This document shows, one piece after another, positions 26,709 to 35,139 of a stretch of 64,000 nt of DNA. The notes beneath the pieces are model-generated. The model was given only the letters and a program-made list of their open reading frames with translations, did not search any database and had not been told where the DNA came from. The stretch's first letter is position 1. Every line of letters starts with the position of its first letter. Made by a program: the position numbers and the translations under genes. Source of the DNA: Streptomyces mobaraensis NBRC 13819 = DSM 40847 (GTDB lineage Bacteria; Actinomycetota; Actinomycetes; Streptomycetales; Streptomycetaceae); assembly GCF_017916255.1 (NCBI RefSeq), contig NZ_CP072827.1, forward strand, positions 4,799,501 to 4,863,500, given 5' to 3'.

Positions 26709-28793
26709 GTGTTCCCCCTCTCGACGAGCAAGCGGCCCCGCGCCCGCCGCCTCCGCCGCACCCGCCGTTCCGCCGCCCTGCTCGCCGCGGGCGCGCTCCT
26801 GCCGCTGCCCGCCCTGGCCGGCTGCGGCGGCTCCGGGGAGAGCGCCGAACCACCGCCCGGCATCCAGGACGTGGCCGCCGCACCGCGCGCGAAGGTCGCC
26901 GACAAGGGCACGCTGACCTGGGCCGTCGACGCGCTGCCGGCCACCTACAACACCTTCCAGTCGGACGCCGACGCGGCCACCCGGCAGGTGGCGGGCGCGG
27001 TGCTGCCCGCCTTGTTCACCCTCGACGGCCGCGGGCGCCCGCAGCGCAACCCCGACTACCTGCTCTCCGCCGAGGTGGTGGCGCGCGAGCCCCGGCAGGT
27101 CGTCGTCTACCGGCTGAACCCGGGCGCGGTGTGGAACGACGGCACGCCGATCACCGCCGCCGACTTCGAGGCGCAGTGGAAGGCGCTGCGCGGCCGGGAC
27201 AGCGCGTTCTGGTCGACGGGCAACGCCGGCTACGACCGGATCGAGAAGGTCGAACGCGGCGCGGACACCCGCGAAGTGAAGATCACTTTTGCGAAGCCGT
27301 ACGTGGACTGGGTCTCCCTCTTCACCCCGCTCTACCCCCGGGCGGCGATGGCCACCGGCAACGCCTTCAACGACTCGATGCGCAAGGAGCTCAAGTTCGC
27401 GGCCGGCCCCTTCCAGGTGGGCGAGCGCAACGACGGGCAGGGCACGCTGACGCTCGTCCGCAACCCGCGCTGGTGGGGCGACCGGGCCAAGCTCGACCGG
27501 CTGGTGCTCCGCGCGGTGCCGCGCGGCGAACGGGCCGACGCGCTGGCCAACGGCGGCGTCGACCTCGCCGACGTCACCCCGGCGGCGGCCGGACGGATCG
27601 ACCGGGCCAACGCCCCGGCGAAGAAGGCCGACGACGCCAACAAGCCGGAGGCTGCGGCAGGGCTGCGCGACCTCGTCGTCCACCGCGCGCTGGAGCCGGT
27701 GTGGACGCAGCTCGCCCTCAACGGCACCTCCGGCCCGCTGGCCGACGAGCGGGTGCGGCGGGCCGTCGCCCGGGCCGTCGACCGCAAGGAGCTCGCCCGG
27801 TACGTCCTCGGCACCCTCGGGCTGCCGGCCGACCCGCTGGGCAGCCATGTACTCGTCGCCGGGCAGCCCGGCTACGAGGACAACAGCGACGCCGTCGGGC
27901 CCACCGACCCGGGCGCGGCCCGGGACCTGCTCGCCGACGCCGGCTGGAAGGAGGGCCGGGGCGAGCCGGCCGGGCGGGGGCCGGCGCGGGCCGACGGGGC
28001 GGGGGCGCGGCATGGTCGGGATGACAAGGCCGAGCCGCATGGGGCTCTGGACCCGGCGTCCCTGGGGATTCCGACCTCACCGGCTCCCGGGTCGGCTCCG
28101 GAGCCGGCGGCCGGGGTGCCGGCCGACAAGCCCGAGAACCTGCCGGAGCCGGGGGACGCGGGGGAGGAGGACGGGCCCGGGGGCGGTGCCGGGGTCGGCG
28201 ACGACAAGAGCGTCCGGGACGCCGGGGGCGGCAAGGGGAGCGCGGCGAAGACCGTGCCGGTCCGGTTCAAGGACGGCAAGCGGCTGGCGCTCCGGTTCGT
28301 CCTGCCCAAGGGCACGGGCGCGGAGCCGCTGCGGCAGGTCGGGGAGCGGATCGCCCGGCAGCTCGACGCCGTCGGCATCCACACGGACCTTGTCACCGTC
28401 GACGACGCGGGCTTCTTCCGCGACCACATCGCCTCCGGCGACTTCGACCTCGCCCTCTACTCCTGGCCCGCCAGCGCCTTCCCCGCCACCGACGCCCGGC
28501 CCATCTTCGCCAAGCCGCGCCCTGCGGCGGACGGGTCGCTCCAGGTGGAGCAGAACTACACCCGGGTCGGCACCGACCAGATCGACCGGCTCTTCGAGCA
28601 GGCGTCGACGGAGCTGGACGCGGAGGCCTCGCGGGATCTGGTGGTGCGGGCCGATGCCCGGATCTGGGCGGCGGCGGGGTCCGTGCCGCTGTACCAGCGG
28701 CCGGAGCTGGTCGCCTCGCGGCGGGCGTTGGCGAATGCCGGGGCCTTCGGGCTGGCCACGCCGCGGTATCAGGACATGGGGTTCCTGCGGTAG
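26709..28793 (+). CDS. Peptide/nickel-type ABC transporter substrate-binding lipoprotein
   Basis: A 694-residue family 5 solute-binding protein (SBP_bac_5). An Arg-rich N-terminus with RRTRRS precedes a hydrophobic stretch ending in a clear lipobox, LAGC with C39, so the protein is a membrane lipoprotein; the paired arginines leave Tat export possible. Typical phrases: LTWAVDALPATYNTFQSDA, VVYRLNPGAVWNDGTPITAADFEAQW, AAGPFQVGERND, and VRRAVARAVDRKEL. An inserted low-complexity stretch of about 100 residues (roughly 417-518; Gly, Ala, Pro, Asp, Lys) splits the second lobe; it is absent from standard family members. No permease genes accompany it, so it is an orphan that may serve another transporter. 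GTG start with GGAGG nine bases upstream. Confidence 0.9.
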   Translation: MFPLSTSKRPRARRLRRTRRSAALLAAGALLPLPALAGCGGSGESAEPPPGIQDVAAAPRAKVADKGTLTWAVDALPATYNTFQSDADAATRQVAGAVLPALFTLDGRGRPQRNPDYLLSAEVVAREPRQVVVYRLNPGAVWNDGTPITAADFEAQWKALRGRDSAFWSTGNAGYDRIEKVERGADTREVKITFAKPYVDWVSLFTPLYPRAAMATGNAFNDSMRKELKFAAGPFQVGERNDGQGTLTLVRNPRWWGDRAKLDRLVLRAVPRGERADALANGGVDLADVTPAAAGRIDRANAPAKKADDANKPEAAAGLRDLVVHRALEPVWTQLALNGTSGPLADERVRRAVARAVDRKELARYVLGTLGLPADPLGSHVLVAGQPGYEDNSDAVGPTDPGAARDLLADAGWKEGRGEPAGRGPARADGAGARHGRDDKAEPHGALDPASLGIPTSPAPGSAPEPAAGVPADKPENLPEPGDAGEEDGPGGGAGVGDDKSVRDAGGGKGSAAKTVPVRFKDGKRLALRFVLPKGTGAEPLRQVGERIARQLDAVGIHTDLVTVDDAGFFRDHIASGDFDLALYSWPASAFPATDARPIFAKPRPAADGSLQVEQNYTRVGTDQIDRLFEQASTELDAEASRDLVVRADARIWAAAGSVPLYQRPELVASRRALANAGAFGLATPRYQDMGFLR

Positions 28794-28800
28794 GGGTACC

Positions 28801-28894
28801 CCGGTCCCTCCCTTTCTCCGTTTCCTGGGGACCGCGGCCCCAGACCCCCCTTGATCGCGGCTTCACCGCTCGTCCCCAAGCGCCGGACGGGCTG
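28801..28894. repeat. Dispersed intergenic repeat, full copy
   Basis: About 94 bp, located 8 bp after the lipoprotein gene stop. It shares CCGGTCCCTCCCTTTC, the CCCCAGAC centre, GATCGCGGCTTC and the ending CGCCGGACGGGCTGAG with the copies at 20316 and 57791. No gene is encoded in it. Confidence 0.7.
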
Positions 28895-29062
28895 AGTGGT
28901 GCGGGTGAACCCGCAGGTCAGCCCGGTCGGCGCCCTCCCCGGGCAGCCCCGCCCCGCGGTTCCCCGTACCATGGAGTAAAGGCCGTGGCTCGATCGCCCG
29001 GCAGGCCCGCGTACCGGACCGGACGCGCGGGCATCCACGATCCCGGGAGAAGCGCCGCAAGT

Positions 29063-30970
29063 ATGCCCACGCGCCACGACATCCGTAACGTCGCCATCGT
29101 CGCCCACGTCGACCACGGCAAGACGACCATCGTCGACGCCATGCTCAAGCAGGCCGGCGCCTTCGCCGCCCACCAGCTGGACTCCGTTGACGACCGCGTC
29201 ATGGACTCGAACGACCTGGAGCGTGAGAAGGGCATCACGATCCTCGCCAAGAACACGGCGGTGAAGTACCACCCCAAGGACGGCGGGGCCCCGATCACCA
29301 TCAACATCATCGACACTCCCGGCCACGCCGACTTCGGTGGTGAGGTCGAGCGCGGTCTGTCGATGGTGGACGCGGTCGTGTTGCTGGTCGACGCCTCCGA
29401 GGGCCCGCTGCCGCAGACCCGCTTCGTGCTCCGCAAGGCCCTGCAGGCCCGGATGCCGGTCATCCTGTGCATCAACAAGACCGACCGGCCGGACTCCCGC
29501 ATCGACGAGGTCGTCAACGAGACGTACGACCTCTTCCTGGACCTGGACGCGGACGAGGACCAGATCGAGTTCCCGATCGTCTACGCCTGCGGCCGTGACG
29601 GCATCGCCTCGCTGACCAAGCCGGAGGACGGCACCGTCCCGGCGGACAGCACCAACCTGGAGCCGTTCTTCTCCACCATCCTGGAGCACGTCCCGGCCCC
29701 GACGTACGAGGAGGACGCGCCGCTCCAGGCCCACGTCACCAACCTCGACGCCGACAACTTCCTCGGCCGTATCGCGCTGCTCCGCGTCGAGCAGGGCGAG
29801 CTGCGCAAGGGTCAGACGGTCGCGTGGATCAAGCGCGACGGCACCATGCAGAACGTCCGCATCACCGAGCTGATGATGACCGAGGCGCTCACCCGCAAGC
29901 CGGCCGAGGTGGCCGGCCCCGGTGACATCTGCGCCGTCGCCGGTATTCCGAACATCATGATCGGCGAGACCCTGGCCGACCCGGAGAACCCGGTCGCGCT
30001 GCCGCTGATCACGGTCGACGAGCCGGCGATCTCCATGACCATCGGCACGAACACCTCGCCGCTGGTCGGCCGTGGCGGCACGGGCAAGGGCGCGGACGCC
30101 AAGGCCGCGGTCAAGGACCGCAAGGTCACCGCCCGCCAGGTCAAGGACCGCCTGGACCGCGAGCTGATCGGCAACGTGTCGCTCCGCGTCCTGGACACCG
30201 ACCGCCCCGACGCCTGGGAGGTCCAGGGCCGCGGCGAGCTGGCGCTGGCCATCCTCGTGGAGCAGATGCGCCGCGAGGGCTTCGAGATGACCATCGGCAA
30301 GCCGCAGGTCGTCACCAAGCAGGTCGACGGCAAGACCTACGAGCCGGTCGAGCGCATCACCATCGACGTGCCCGAGGAGCACATGGGCGCGGTCACGCAG
30401 CTCATGGGCACCCGCAAGGGCCGGATGGACAACATGTCCAACCACGGCTCCGGCTGGGTCCGGATGGAGTTCGTCGTGCCGTCCCGCGGTCTGATCGGCT
30501 TCCGTACGGAGTTCCTGACCAACACCCGCGGCACGGGCATCGCCCACTCCATCCACGAGGGCCACGAGCCGTGGTTCGGCGAGCTGAAGACCCGCAACAA
30601 CGGTTCTCTGGTCGCCGACCGCGCCGGTGCCGTCACCGCGTTCGCGATGACGAACCTCCAGGAGCGCGGCGTGCTCTTCGTCGAGCCGGGCACCGAGGTG
30701 TACGAGGGCATGATCGTCGGTGAGAACTCCCGCTCCGACGACATGGACGTCAACATCACCAAGGAGAAGAAGCTCACCAACATGCGCTCCTCCTCCGCCG
30801 ACTCCTTCGAGGCGATCGTCCCGCCGCGCAAGCTGTCGCTGGAGCAGTCCCTGGAGTTCTGCCGCGACGACGAGTGCGTCGAGGTCACCCCGGAGGCGGT
30901 CCGCATCCGCAAGGTCGTCCTCGACCAGAAGGAGCGCGGCCGCTCCGCGTCGCGCGCCAAGCACGGCTGA
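29063..30970 (+). CDS. typA: Ribosome-associated translational GTPase TypA/BipA
   Basis: GTPase of the EF-G/LepA class that binds ribosomes and supports growth under stress and at low temperature. The 635-residue protein has the P-loop AHVDHGKTT (14-22), switch region LEREKGITI, DTPGHADFGGEVER, the NKTD specificity motif, an EF-Tu-like domain II, and the BipA-specific C-terminal part (ENSRSDDMDVNITKEKKLTNMRSSSAD, LEFCRDDECVEVTP). ATG 29063 follows GGGAGAAG. The C-terminal codons lead directly into a 20-bp tandem repeat, then a long terminator. Confidence 0.97.
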   Translation: MPTRHDIRNVAIVAHVDHGKTTIVDAMLKQAGAFAAHQLDSVDDRVMDSNDLEREKGITILAKNTAVKYHPKDGGAPITINIIDTPGHADFGGEVERGLSMVDAVVLLVDASEGPLPQTRFVLRKALQARMPVILCINKTDRPDSRIDEVVNETYDLFLDLDADEDQIEFPIVYACGRDGIASLTKPEDGTVPADSTNLEPFFSTILEHVPAPTYEEDAPLQAHVTNLDADNFLGRIALLRVEQGELRKGQTVAWIKRDGTMQNVRITELMMTEALTRKPAEVAGPGDICAVAGIPNIMIGETLADPENPVALPLITVDEPAISMTIGTNTSPLVGRGGTGKGADAKAAVKDRKVTARQVKDRLDRELIGNVSLRVLDTDRPDAWEVQGRGELALAILVEQMRREGFEMTIGKPQVVTKQVDGKTYEPVERITIDVPEEHMGAVTQLMGTRKGRMDNMSNHGSGWVRMEFVVPSRGLIGFRTEFLTNTRGTGIAHSIHEGHEPWFGELKTRNNGSLVADRAGAVTAFAMTNLQERGVLFVEPGTEVYEGMIVGENSRSDDMDVNITKEKKLTNMRSSSADSFEAIVPPRKLSLEQSLEFCRDDECVEVTPEAVRIRKVVLDQKERGRSASRAKHG

Positions 30971-31050
30971 GTCGCGCCGAGCACGGCTGAGTCGCGCCGA
31001 GCACGGCCGAGTGGCTCCGAGCACGGCTGAGTCGCGTCAAGGGGCGCTGA
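30951..31050 (+). repeat. 20-bp tandem repeat covering the typA stop codon
   Basis: Five consecutive 20-bp units, the first being the last coding bases and stop of typA (30951-30970), the consensus being GTCGCGCCGAGCACGGCTGA. Units 2 and 3 are nearly exact and units 4 and 5 have diverged. Most units end in TGA, so the true stop is followed by repeated stop codons in changing frames. Confidence 0.9.
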
Positions 31051-31089
31051 CTTGACGTCAGTTCGCCGCTGACCCGGACCGGTGACGCA

Positions 31090-31123
31090 GAGGCCCGGCA
31101 CCCCGCGAGGGGTGCCGGGCCTC
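31090..31123 (+). terminator. typA terminator
   Basis: A perfect 15-bp stem (GAGGCCCGGCACCCC with its complement) and a 4-base GCGA loop, followed by TCGGCGTTTT. It is one of the strongest hairpins in the window. Confidence 0.85.
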
Positions 31124-31476
31124 TCGGCGTTTTCCGGCCACGGTGCACGAGTCGTCCGGATAACGGACGCTCCCCTCCCGATGTGGCGTCAACAGCCCGT
31201 TTCGTACGTGTCTGTCTGGGCCGTCTTTGTCCGTATTTCGGGCATGTGGCAGTGATCGATGTGACCAAAGCGAGACCCAGTAAGTGTGGTTTAAGGAGCG
31301 GCGGTGCTCAATAGTGGGGCCATTAGCTCGGGTCAATGGGTCACGCGCTGTGGGGAGTGCGGGGGCTCACGAGCACATTCGGGGGTTCCGGTTCCTGTTT
31401 CCGCTGTCAGGGGTGTCAGCGTATGGGGACCGGTTCCTCCTATCTGGTGACAGTGGACTCCTGAGGAGGGATACCC
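31124..31476 (+). promoter_or_regulatory. Upstream region of oligopeptide transporter 1
   Basis: A 353-bp non-coding stretch with lower GC than its neighbours, between the typA terminator and the binding-protein gene. It should contain the operon promoter and a long leader; the ribosome site TGAGGAGG lies 10 bp before the ATG. No short reading frame with a ribosome site and no clear operator palindrome was found. Confidence 0.4.
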
Positions 31477-33105
31477 ATGCGCGGTGCCAAGAGCGCCAAG
31501 TGGGTCGTGGGTGCGATAGTCGTCGCGATGGCGGCGACTGCCTGTGGCGGCGGCAACAAGGACGATGACGAGGGCAGCGCGGCCGTTGACCCCAACGGCG
31601 TGTTCAGCTACTACAACACCGAGCCGCAGCGCGGACTCATCCCGACCAACACCAACGAGGTCGGCGGCCACTACATGATGGCCAACATGTTCCGCGGCCT
31701 GGTCTCCTTCGACATCGACAACAAGCTGCAGATGGCGCAGGCGCAGAGCGTCGACACCACTGACAACCAGCACTACACGGTCAAGCTGAAGCCGGGCTGG
31801 AAGTTCCACAACGGCGAGACCGTCACCGCGAACTCCTTCGTCAAGGCGTGGAACTGGGCCGCCAACGCCAAGAACGCGCAGCTCAACTCCTCCTGGTACG
31901 AGTCCATCAAGGGTTACGAGGACGTCCACCCGGAGAAGGGTGACCCCAAGGCCGACACGATGTCGGGTCTGAAGGTCGTCAACGACAACGAGTTCACCAT
32001 CGAACTCTCGCGTCCGGTCTCCACCTTCAAGCAGCGGCTCTACTACGACGCCTTCTTCCCGCTGCCCGAGGCGTTCTACAAGGACCCCAAGGCCTTCGGT
32101 GAGCACCCCATCGGCAACGGCCCGTACAAGATGGAGGGCTCCTGGGCCCACAAGGTCGAGCTGAAGGTCCGCAAGTTCGCCGACTACAAGGGCGACGACA
32201 AGCCCAAGAACGGCGGCATCGACTTCAAGTTCTACAGCAAGGACGACGCGGCCTACGCGGACCTGCTGTCGGACAAGATCGACATCATGTACCAGGTGCC
32301 CAACTCCCAGGTGGGCAAGTTCCAGCAGGACCTCGGCAAGCGCGCCATCAGCCAGGCGTACGGCGGCAACACCAACATCGGCTTCCCGCTGTACGACAAG
32401 GAGTGGGGCAAGCCGGAGAAGGCCAAGGTCCGTCAGGGCCTGTCCATGGCGATCGACCGCGAGACCATCGCCAAGACCGCGCTCAAGGGCAGCAAGGACG
32501 CCGCCACCGGCTTCACGCCGAAGGGCATCCCGGGCTGGCAGGACGGTGCCTGCGGCGAGTTCTGCAAGTTCGACCCGGCCAAGGCCAAGGACCTCATCAA
32601 GCAGGGCGGCGGCGTCCCCGGCAACAAGGTGACCATCACCTACAACGCCGACGGCGCCAACAAGGAGTGGGTGGACGCGGTCTGCAACGACATCCGGCAG
32701 AACGCCGGCGTCGAGTGCGTGACCGACGCGAAGTCCACCTTCCAGGAGTCGCGTGACCTGATCACCGAGAAGAAGCTCAGCAACCCGTTCCGTATGGCGT
32801 GGGTGATGGACTTCCCGAACATCGCGAACTTCGTCACCGAGCAGTTCCGTACCGGTGCCGGCGCGAACGACATGGGCTACAGCAACAAGGACGTCGACGC
32901 CCTGATGAACAAGGCGGACGAGGCCAAGACGCCCGAAGAGGCCAACAAGGGCTACTTCGAGGCGGAGAAGAAGCTCATGGAGGACATGCCGGCCATCCCC
33001 CTCTTCACCGACCACACCGTCGCCGGCTACTCCAAGCGCGTGCAGAACGTGAAGATCGACTACCAGCGCCAGGCCATCTGGACTGAGGTCGAGGTCAAGA
33101 AGTAA
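31477..33105 (+). CDS. Oligopeptide ABC transporter 1, substrate-binding lipoprotein
   Basis: A 542-residue SBP_bac_5 protein. The signal peptide ends in ATAC with C23 for lipid anchoring. Core features: VFSYYNTEPQRGLIPTNTNE, LVSFDIDNKLQMA, HYTVKLKPGWKFHNGETVTA, IGNGPYKMEG and KVRQGLSMAIDRE. It is related to OppA/DppA proteins that deliver di- to oligopeptides. First gene of a five-gene operon. A large stem-loop between it and the permease gene probably limits read-through so that the binding protein is made in excess. It has the same length as the paralogue at 44047 (542 residues). Confidence 0.93.
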   Translation: MRGAKSAKWVVGAIVVAMAATACGGGNKDDDEGSAAVDPNGVFSYYNTEPQRGLIPTNTNEVGGHYMMANMFRGLVSFDIDNKLQMAQAQSVDTTDNQHYTVKLKPGWKFHNGETVTANSFVKAWNWAANAKNAQLNSSWYESIKGYEDVHPEKGDPKADTMSGLKVVNDNEFTIELSRPVSTFKQRLYYDAFFPLPEAFYKDPKAFGEHPIGNGPYKMEGSWAHKVELKVRKFADYKGDDKPKNGGIDFKFYSKDDAAYADLLSDKIDIMYQVPNSQVGKFQQDLGKRAISQAYGGNTNIGFPLYDKEWGKPEKAKVRQGLSMAIDRETIAKTALKGSKDAATGFTPKGIPGWQDGACGEFCKFDPAKAKDLIKQGGGVPGNKVTITYNADGANKEWVDAVCNDIRQNAGVECVTDAKSTFQESRDLITEKKLSNPFRMAWVMDFPNIANFVTEQFRTGAGANDMGYSNKDVDALMNKADEAKTPEEANKGYFEAEKKLMEDMPAIPLFTDHTVAGYSKRVQNVKIDYQRQAIWTEVEVKK

Positions 33106-33127
33106 CCGGGACGTTTGCAGTGACGCA

Positions 33128-33178
33128 GGCCCAGTGGCCGTCCGCCTCCCACGAGGAACAGGCGGCGGCCGCTGGGCC
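33128..33178 (+). promoter_or_regulatory. Intra-operon stem-loop after the binding-protein gene
   Basis: Arms 33128-33146 and 33161-33178 (GGCCCAGTGGCCG pairing with CGGCCGCTGGGCC, plus further GC pairs) form a long hairpin in the 93-bp gap between the binding-protein and permease genes. Such elements either attenuate transcription or protect the upstream message, giving excess binding protein. Confidence 0.6.
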
Positions 33179-33198
33179 CGTCGGCGACAGGAGGAACG

Positions 33199-34125
33199 AT
33201 GGGGCGCTTTGTCGCGAGGCGACTGCTCCAGATGATCCCGGTGTTCATCGGGACCACGCTGCTTATTTTCTTGATGGTGTATTCGCTGCCGGGCGACCCC
33301 GTCAAGGCGATGTTCGGCACGAAGGCGGCCGATCCGGCGACAGTTGCGAAACTGCGCCATGACTACGGGCTGGACAAACCCCTGATCCAGCAGTACTGGG
33401 ACTACATCAGCGGTCTTTTCCAGGGCGACTTCGGGCAGAGCTTCACCGGCCGGCCCGTGGCCGACCTGCTGGCGGACGCCTTCCCGGTGACCATCCGGCT
33501 GGCGCTGTTCGCCTTCGTCATCGAGCTGGTCTTCGGTATCGGCCTCGGTGTGCTCACGGGCCTGCGGCGCGGCAAGTTCCTGGACCAGGCGGTCCTGATC
33601 TTCACGCTGATCGTGGTCTCCATCCCGGTCTTCGTGCTCGGCAACATGGCCCAGTTCCTGATCGGTGTGAAATGGAAGCTGGTGTCACCGACCGTCAGGG
33701 ACTCGGAGGACCTCACCCAGCTGATCCTCCCGGCGGTCGTGCTCGCCCTGCTGTCGCTGGCGTACGTCACCCGGCTGACCCGGACGACCGTGGCGGAGAA
33801 CCTCCGCGCCGACTACATCCGCACCGCGGTGGCCAAGGGCCTGCCCCGGCGCCGCGTCGTCGGGGTGCACCTGATGCGCAACTCCCTCATTCCTGTCGTC
33901 ACGTTCCTCGGCACCGACCTCGGCATGCTCATGGGCGGTGCGATCGTCACCGAGGGCATCTTCAACGTGCCCGGCGTGGGCAACACGCTCTACCAGGCCG
34001 TCATCACCAGTGAGGGCCCCACCGTGGTGGGCGTCGTGACGGTGCTGGTGCTCGTCTACCTCGTGAGCAGCCTGGTCGTCGACCTGCTCTACGCAGTCCT
34101 GGACCCGAGGATCCGCTATGCCTGA
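33199..34125 (+). CDS. Oligopeptide ABC transporter 1, permease (DppB/OppB type)
   Basis: A 308-residue membrane permease with six helices. It opens with the DppB signature MGRFVARRLLQMIPVFIGTTLLIFLMVYSLPGDP and carries the cytoplasmic EAA loop ENLRADYIRTAVAKGLPRRRVVGVHLMRNSLIPV, which docks onto the ATPases. The end 'VVDLLYAVLDPRIRYA' is a DppB hallmark. The ATG follows a full AGGAGG. Its stop overlaps the next permease gene by 8 bp. Confidence 0.94.
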   Translation: MGRFVARRLLQMIPVFIGTTLLIFLMVYSLPGDPVKAMFGTKAADPATVAKLRHDYGLDKPLIQQYWDYISGLFQGDFGQSFTGRPVADLLADAFPVTIRLALFAFVIELVFGIGLGVLTGLRRGKFLDQAVLIFTLIVVSIPVFVLGNMAQFLIGVKWKLVSPTVRDSEDLTQLILPAVVLALLSLAYVTRLTRTTVAENLRADYIRTAVAKGLPRRRVVGVHLMRNSLIPVVTFLGTDLGMLMGGAIVTEGIFNVPGVGNTLYQAVITSEGPTVVGVVTVLVLVYLVSSLVVDLLYAVLDPRIRYA

Positions 34126-35128
34126 CAACAAGACCCCCGAGGTGACCCCCAGCAGCGTCATGGGCGCCGGCCCGAACCTGTCCGGCGGCTCCGACACCGC
34201 CGCCGCGAGCGTGGCGGCCGCCGCAACACTCGCCTCCATGGCCGACAAGCAGACGTCGTCCGAGAAGCCCCGCAGCCTCGGTCAGGACGCCTGGCGCGAG
34301 CTGCGCGGCAGCTGGCTGTTCTGGGCGTCGAGCGTCCTGCTGGTCCTGCTCGTCCTCATGGCCGCGTTCCCGACGCTGTTCACCGACGTGGACCCGCGCC
34401 AGGCCGACCTGCGCAACCACTACCTCACCGGGCCGAACTGGTCGCACTTCTTCCAGGCGGACTGGTTCGGTTACAACGTCCAGGGGCAGAGTGTCTACGC
34501 GCGTACCGTCCACGGCGCCCGGGCCTCGATCATCGTCGGTGTCTGTGTGACCCTCGCGGTCACCGTCGTCGGCGGCATCATCGGGATGCTCGCCGGGTAC
34601 TTCGGCGGCTGGCTCGACACCGTCCTCTCCCGCATCACCGACGTCTTCTTCGGCATCCCGCTGCTCCTCGGCGGACTGGTGCTGCTCCAGGCGTTCACCA
34701 ACCGCACCGTGTGGACGGTGACCTTCGCCCTGACCGCCTTCGGCTGGATGCAGATCGCCCGTGTCATGCGCGGTGCCGTCATCACCCAGAAGCAGGCGGA
34801 CTTCGTCACCGCCGCCCGGGCGCTCGGCGCGGGGACGGGCCGGATCCTCTTCCGGCACATCCTGCCGAACGTGCTCGGCCCGGTGATCGTGGTCGCCACC
34901 ATCGCGCTCGGCGGCTACATCGCCACCGAGGCGACGCTGTCCTACCTGGGCATCGGACTGAAGGACCCGACGGTCTCCTGGGGTGTGGACATCTCCGCCA
35001 GCCAGAAGGACCTGCGCGACGGTCCCCACGCCCTGCTCATGCCGGCCGGCTTCCTCAGCCTCACCGTGCTCGCGTTCATCCTGCTCGGCGACGCGGTGCG
35101 CGACGCCCTCGACCCCAAGCTGCGCTGA
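34118..35128 (+). CDS. Oligopeptide ABC transporter 1, permease (DppC/OppC type)
   Basis: A 336-residue permease. An extended N-terminal cytoplasmic part of about 65 residues, Ser/Ala-rich (SGGSDTAAASVAAAATLA), precedes the first helix. The family regions are WFGYNVQGQSVYARTVHGARASIIVG and the EAA loop KQADFVTAARALGAGTGRILFRHILPN. It ends EATLSYLGIGLKDPTVSWG and LGDAVRDALDPKLR, as in DppC. It pairs with the preceding permease to form the membrane channel. Confidence 0.94.
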   Translation: MPDNKTPEVTPSSVMGAGPNLSGGSDTAAASVAAAATLASMADKQTSSEKPRSLGQDAWRELRGSWLFWASSVLLVLLVLMAAFPTLFTDVDPRQADLRNHYLTGPNWSHFFQADWFGYNVQGQSVYARTVHGARASIIVGVCVTLAVTVVGGIIGMLAGYFGGWLDTVLSRITDVFFGIPLLLGGLVLLQAFTNRTVWTVTFALTAFGWMQIARVMRGAVITQKQADFVTAARALGAGTGRILFRHILPNVLGPVIVVATIALGGYIATEATLSYLGIGLKDPTVSWGVDISASQKDLRDGPHALLMPAGFLSLTVLAFILLGDAVRDALDPKLR

Positions 35129-35139
35129 GGGAGGCGTAC

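Noticed and set aside
30951..31050. Repeat array considered as CRISPR
   Set aside because: The 20-bp units are contiguous with no spacers and no cas genes are present.
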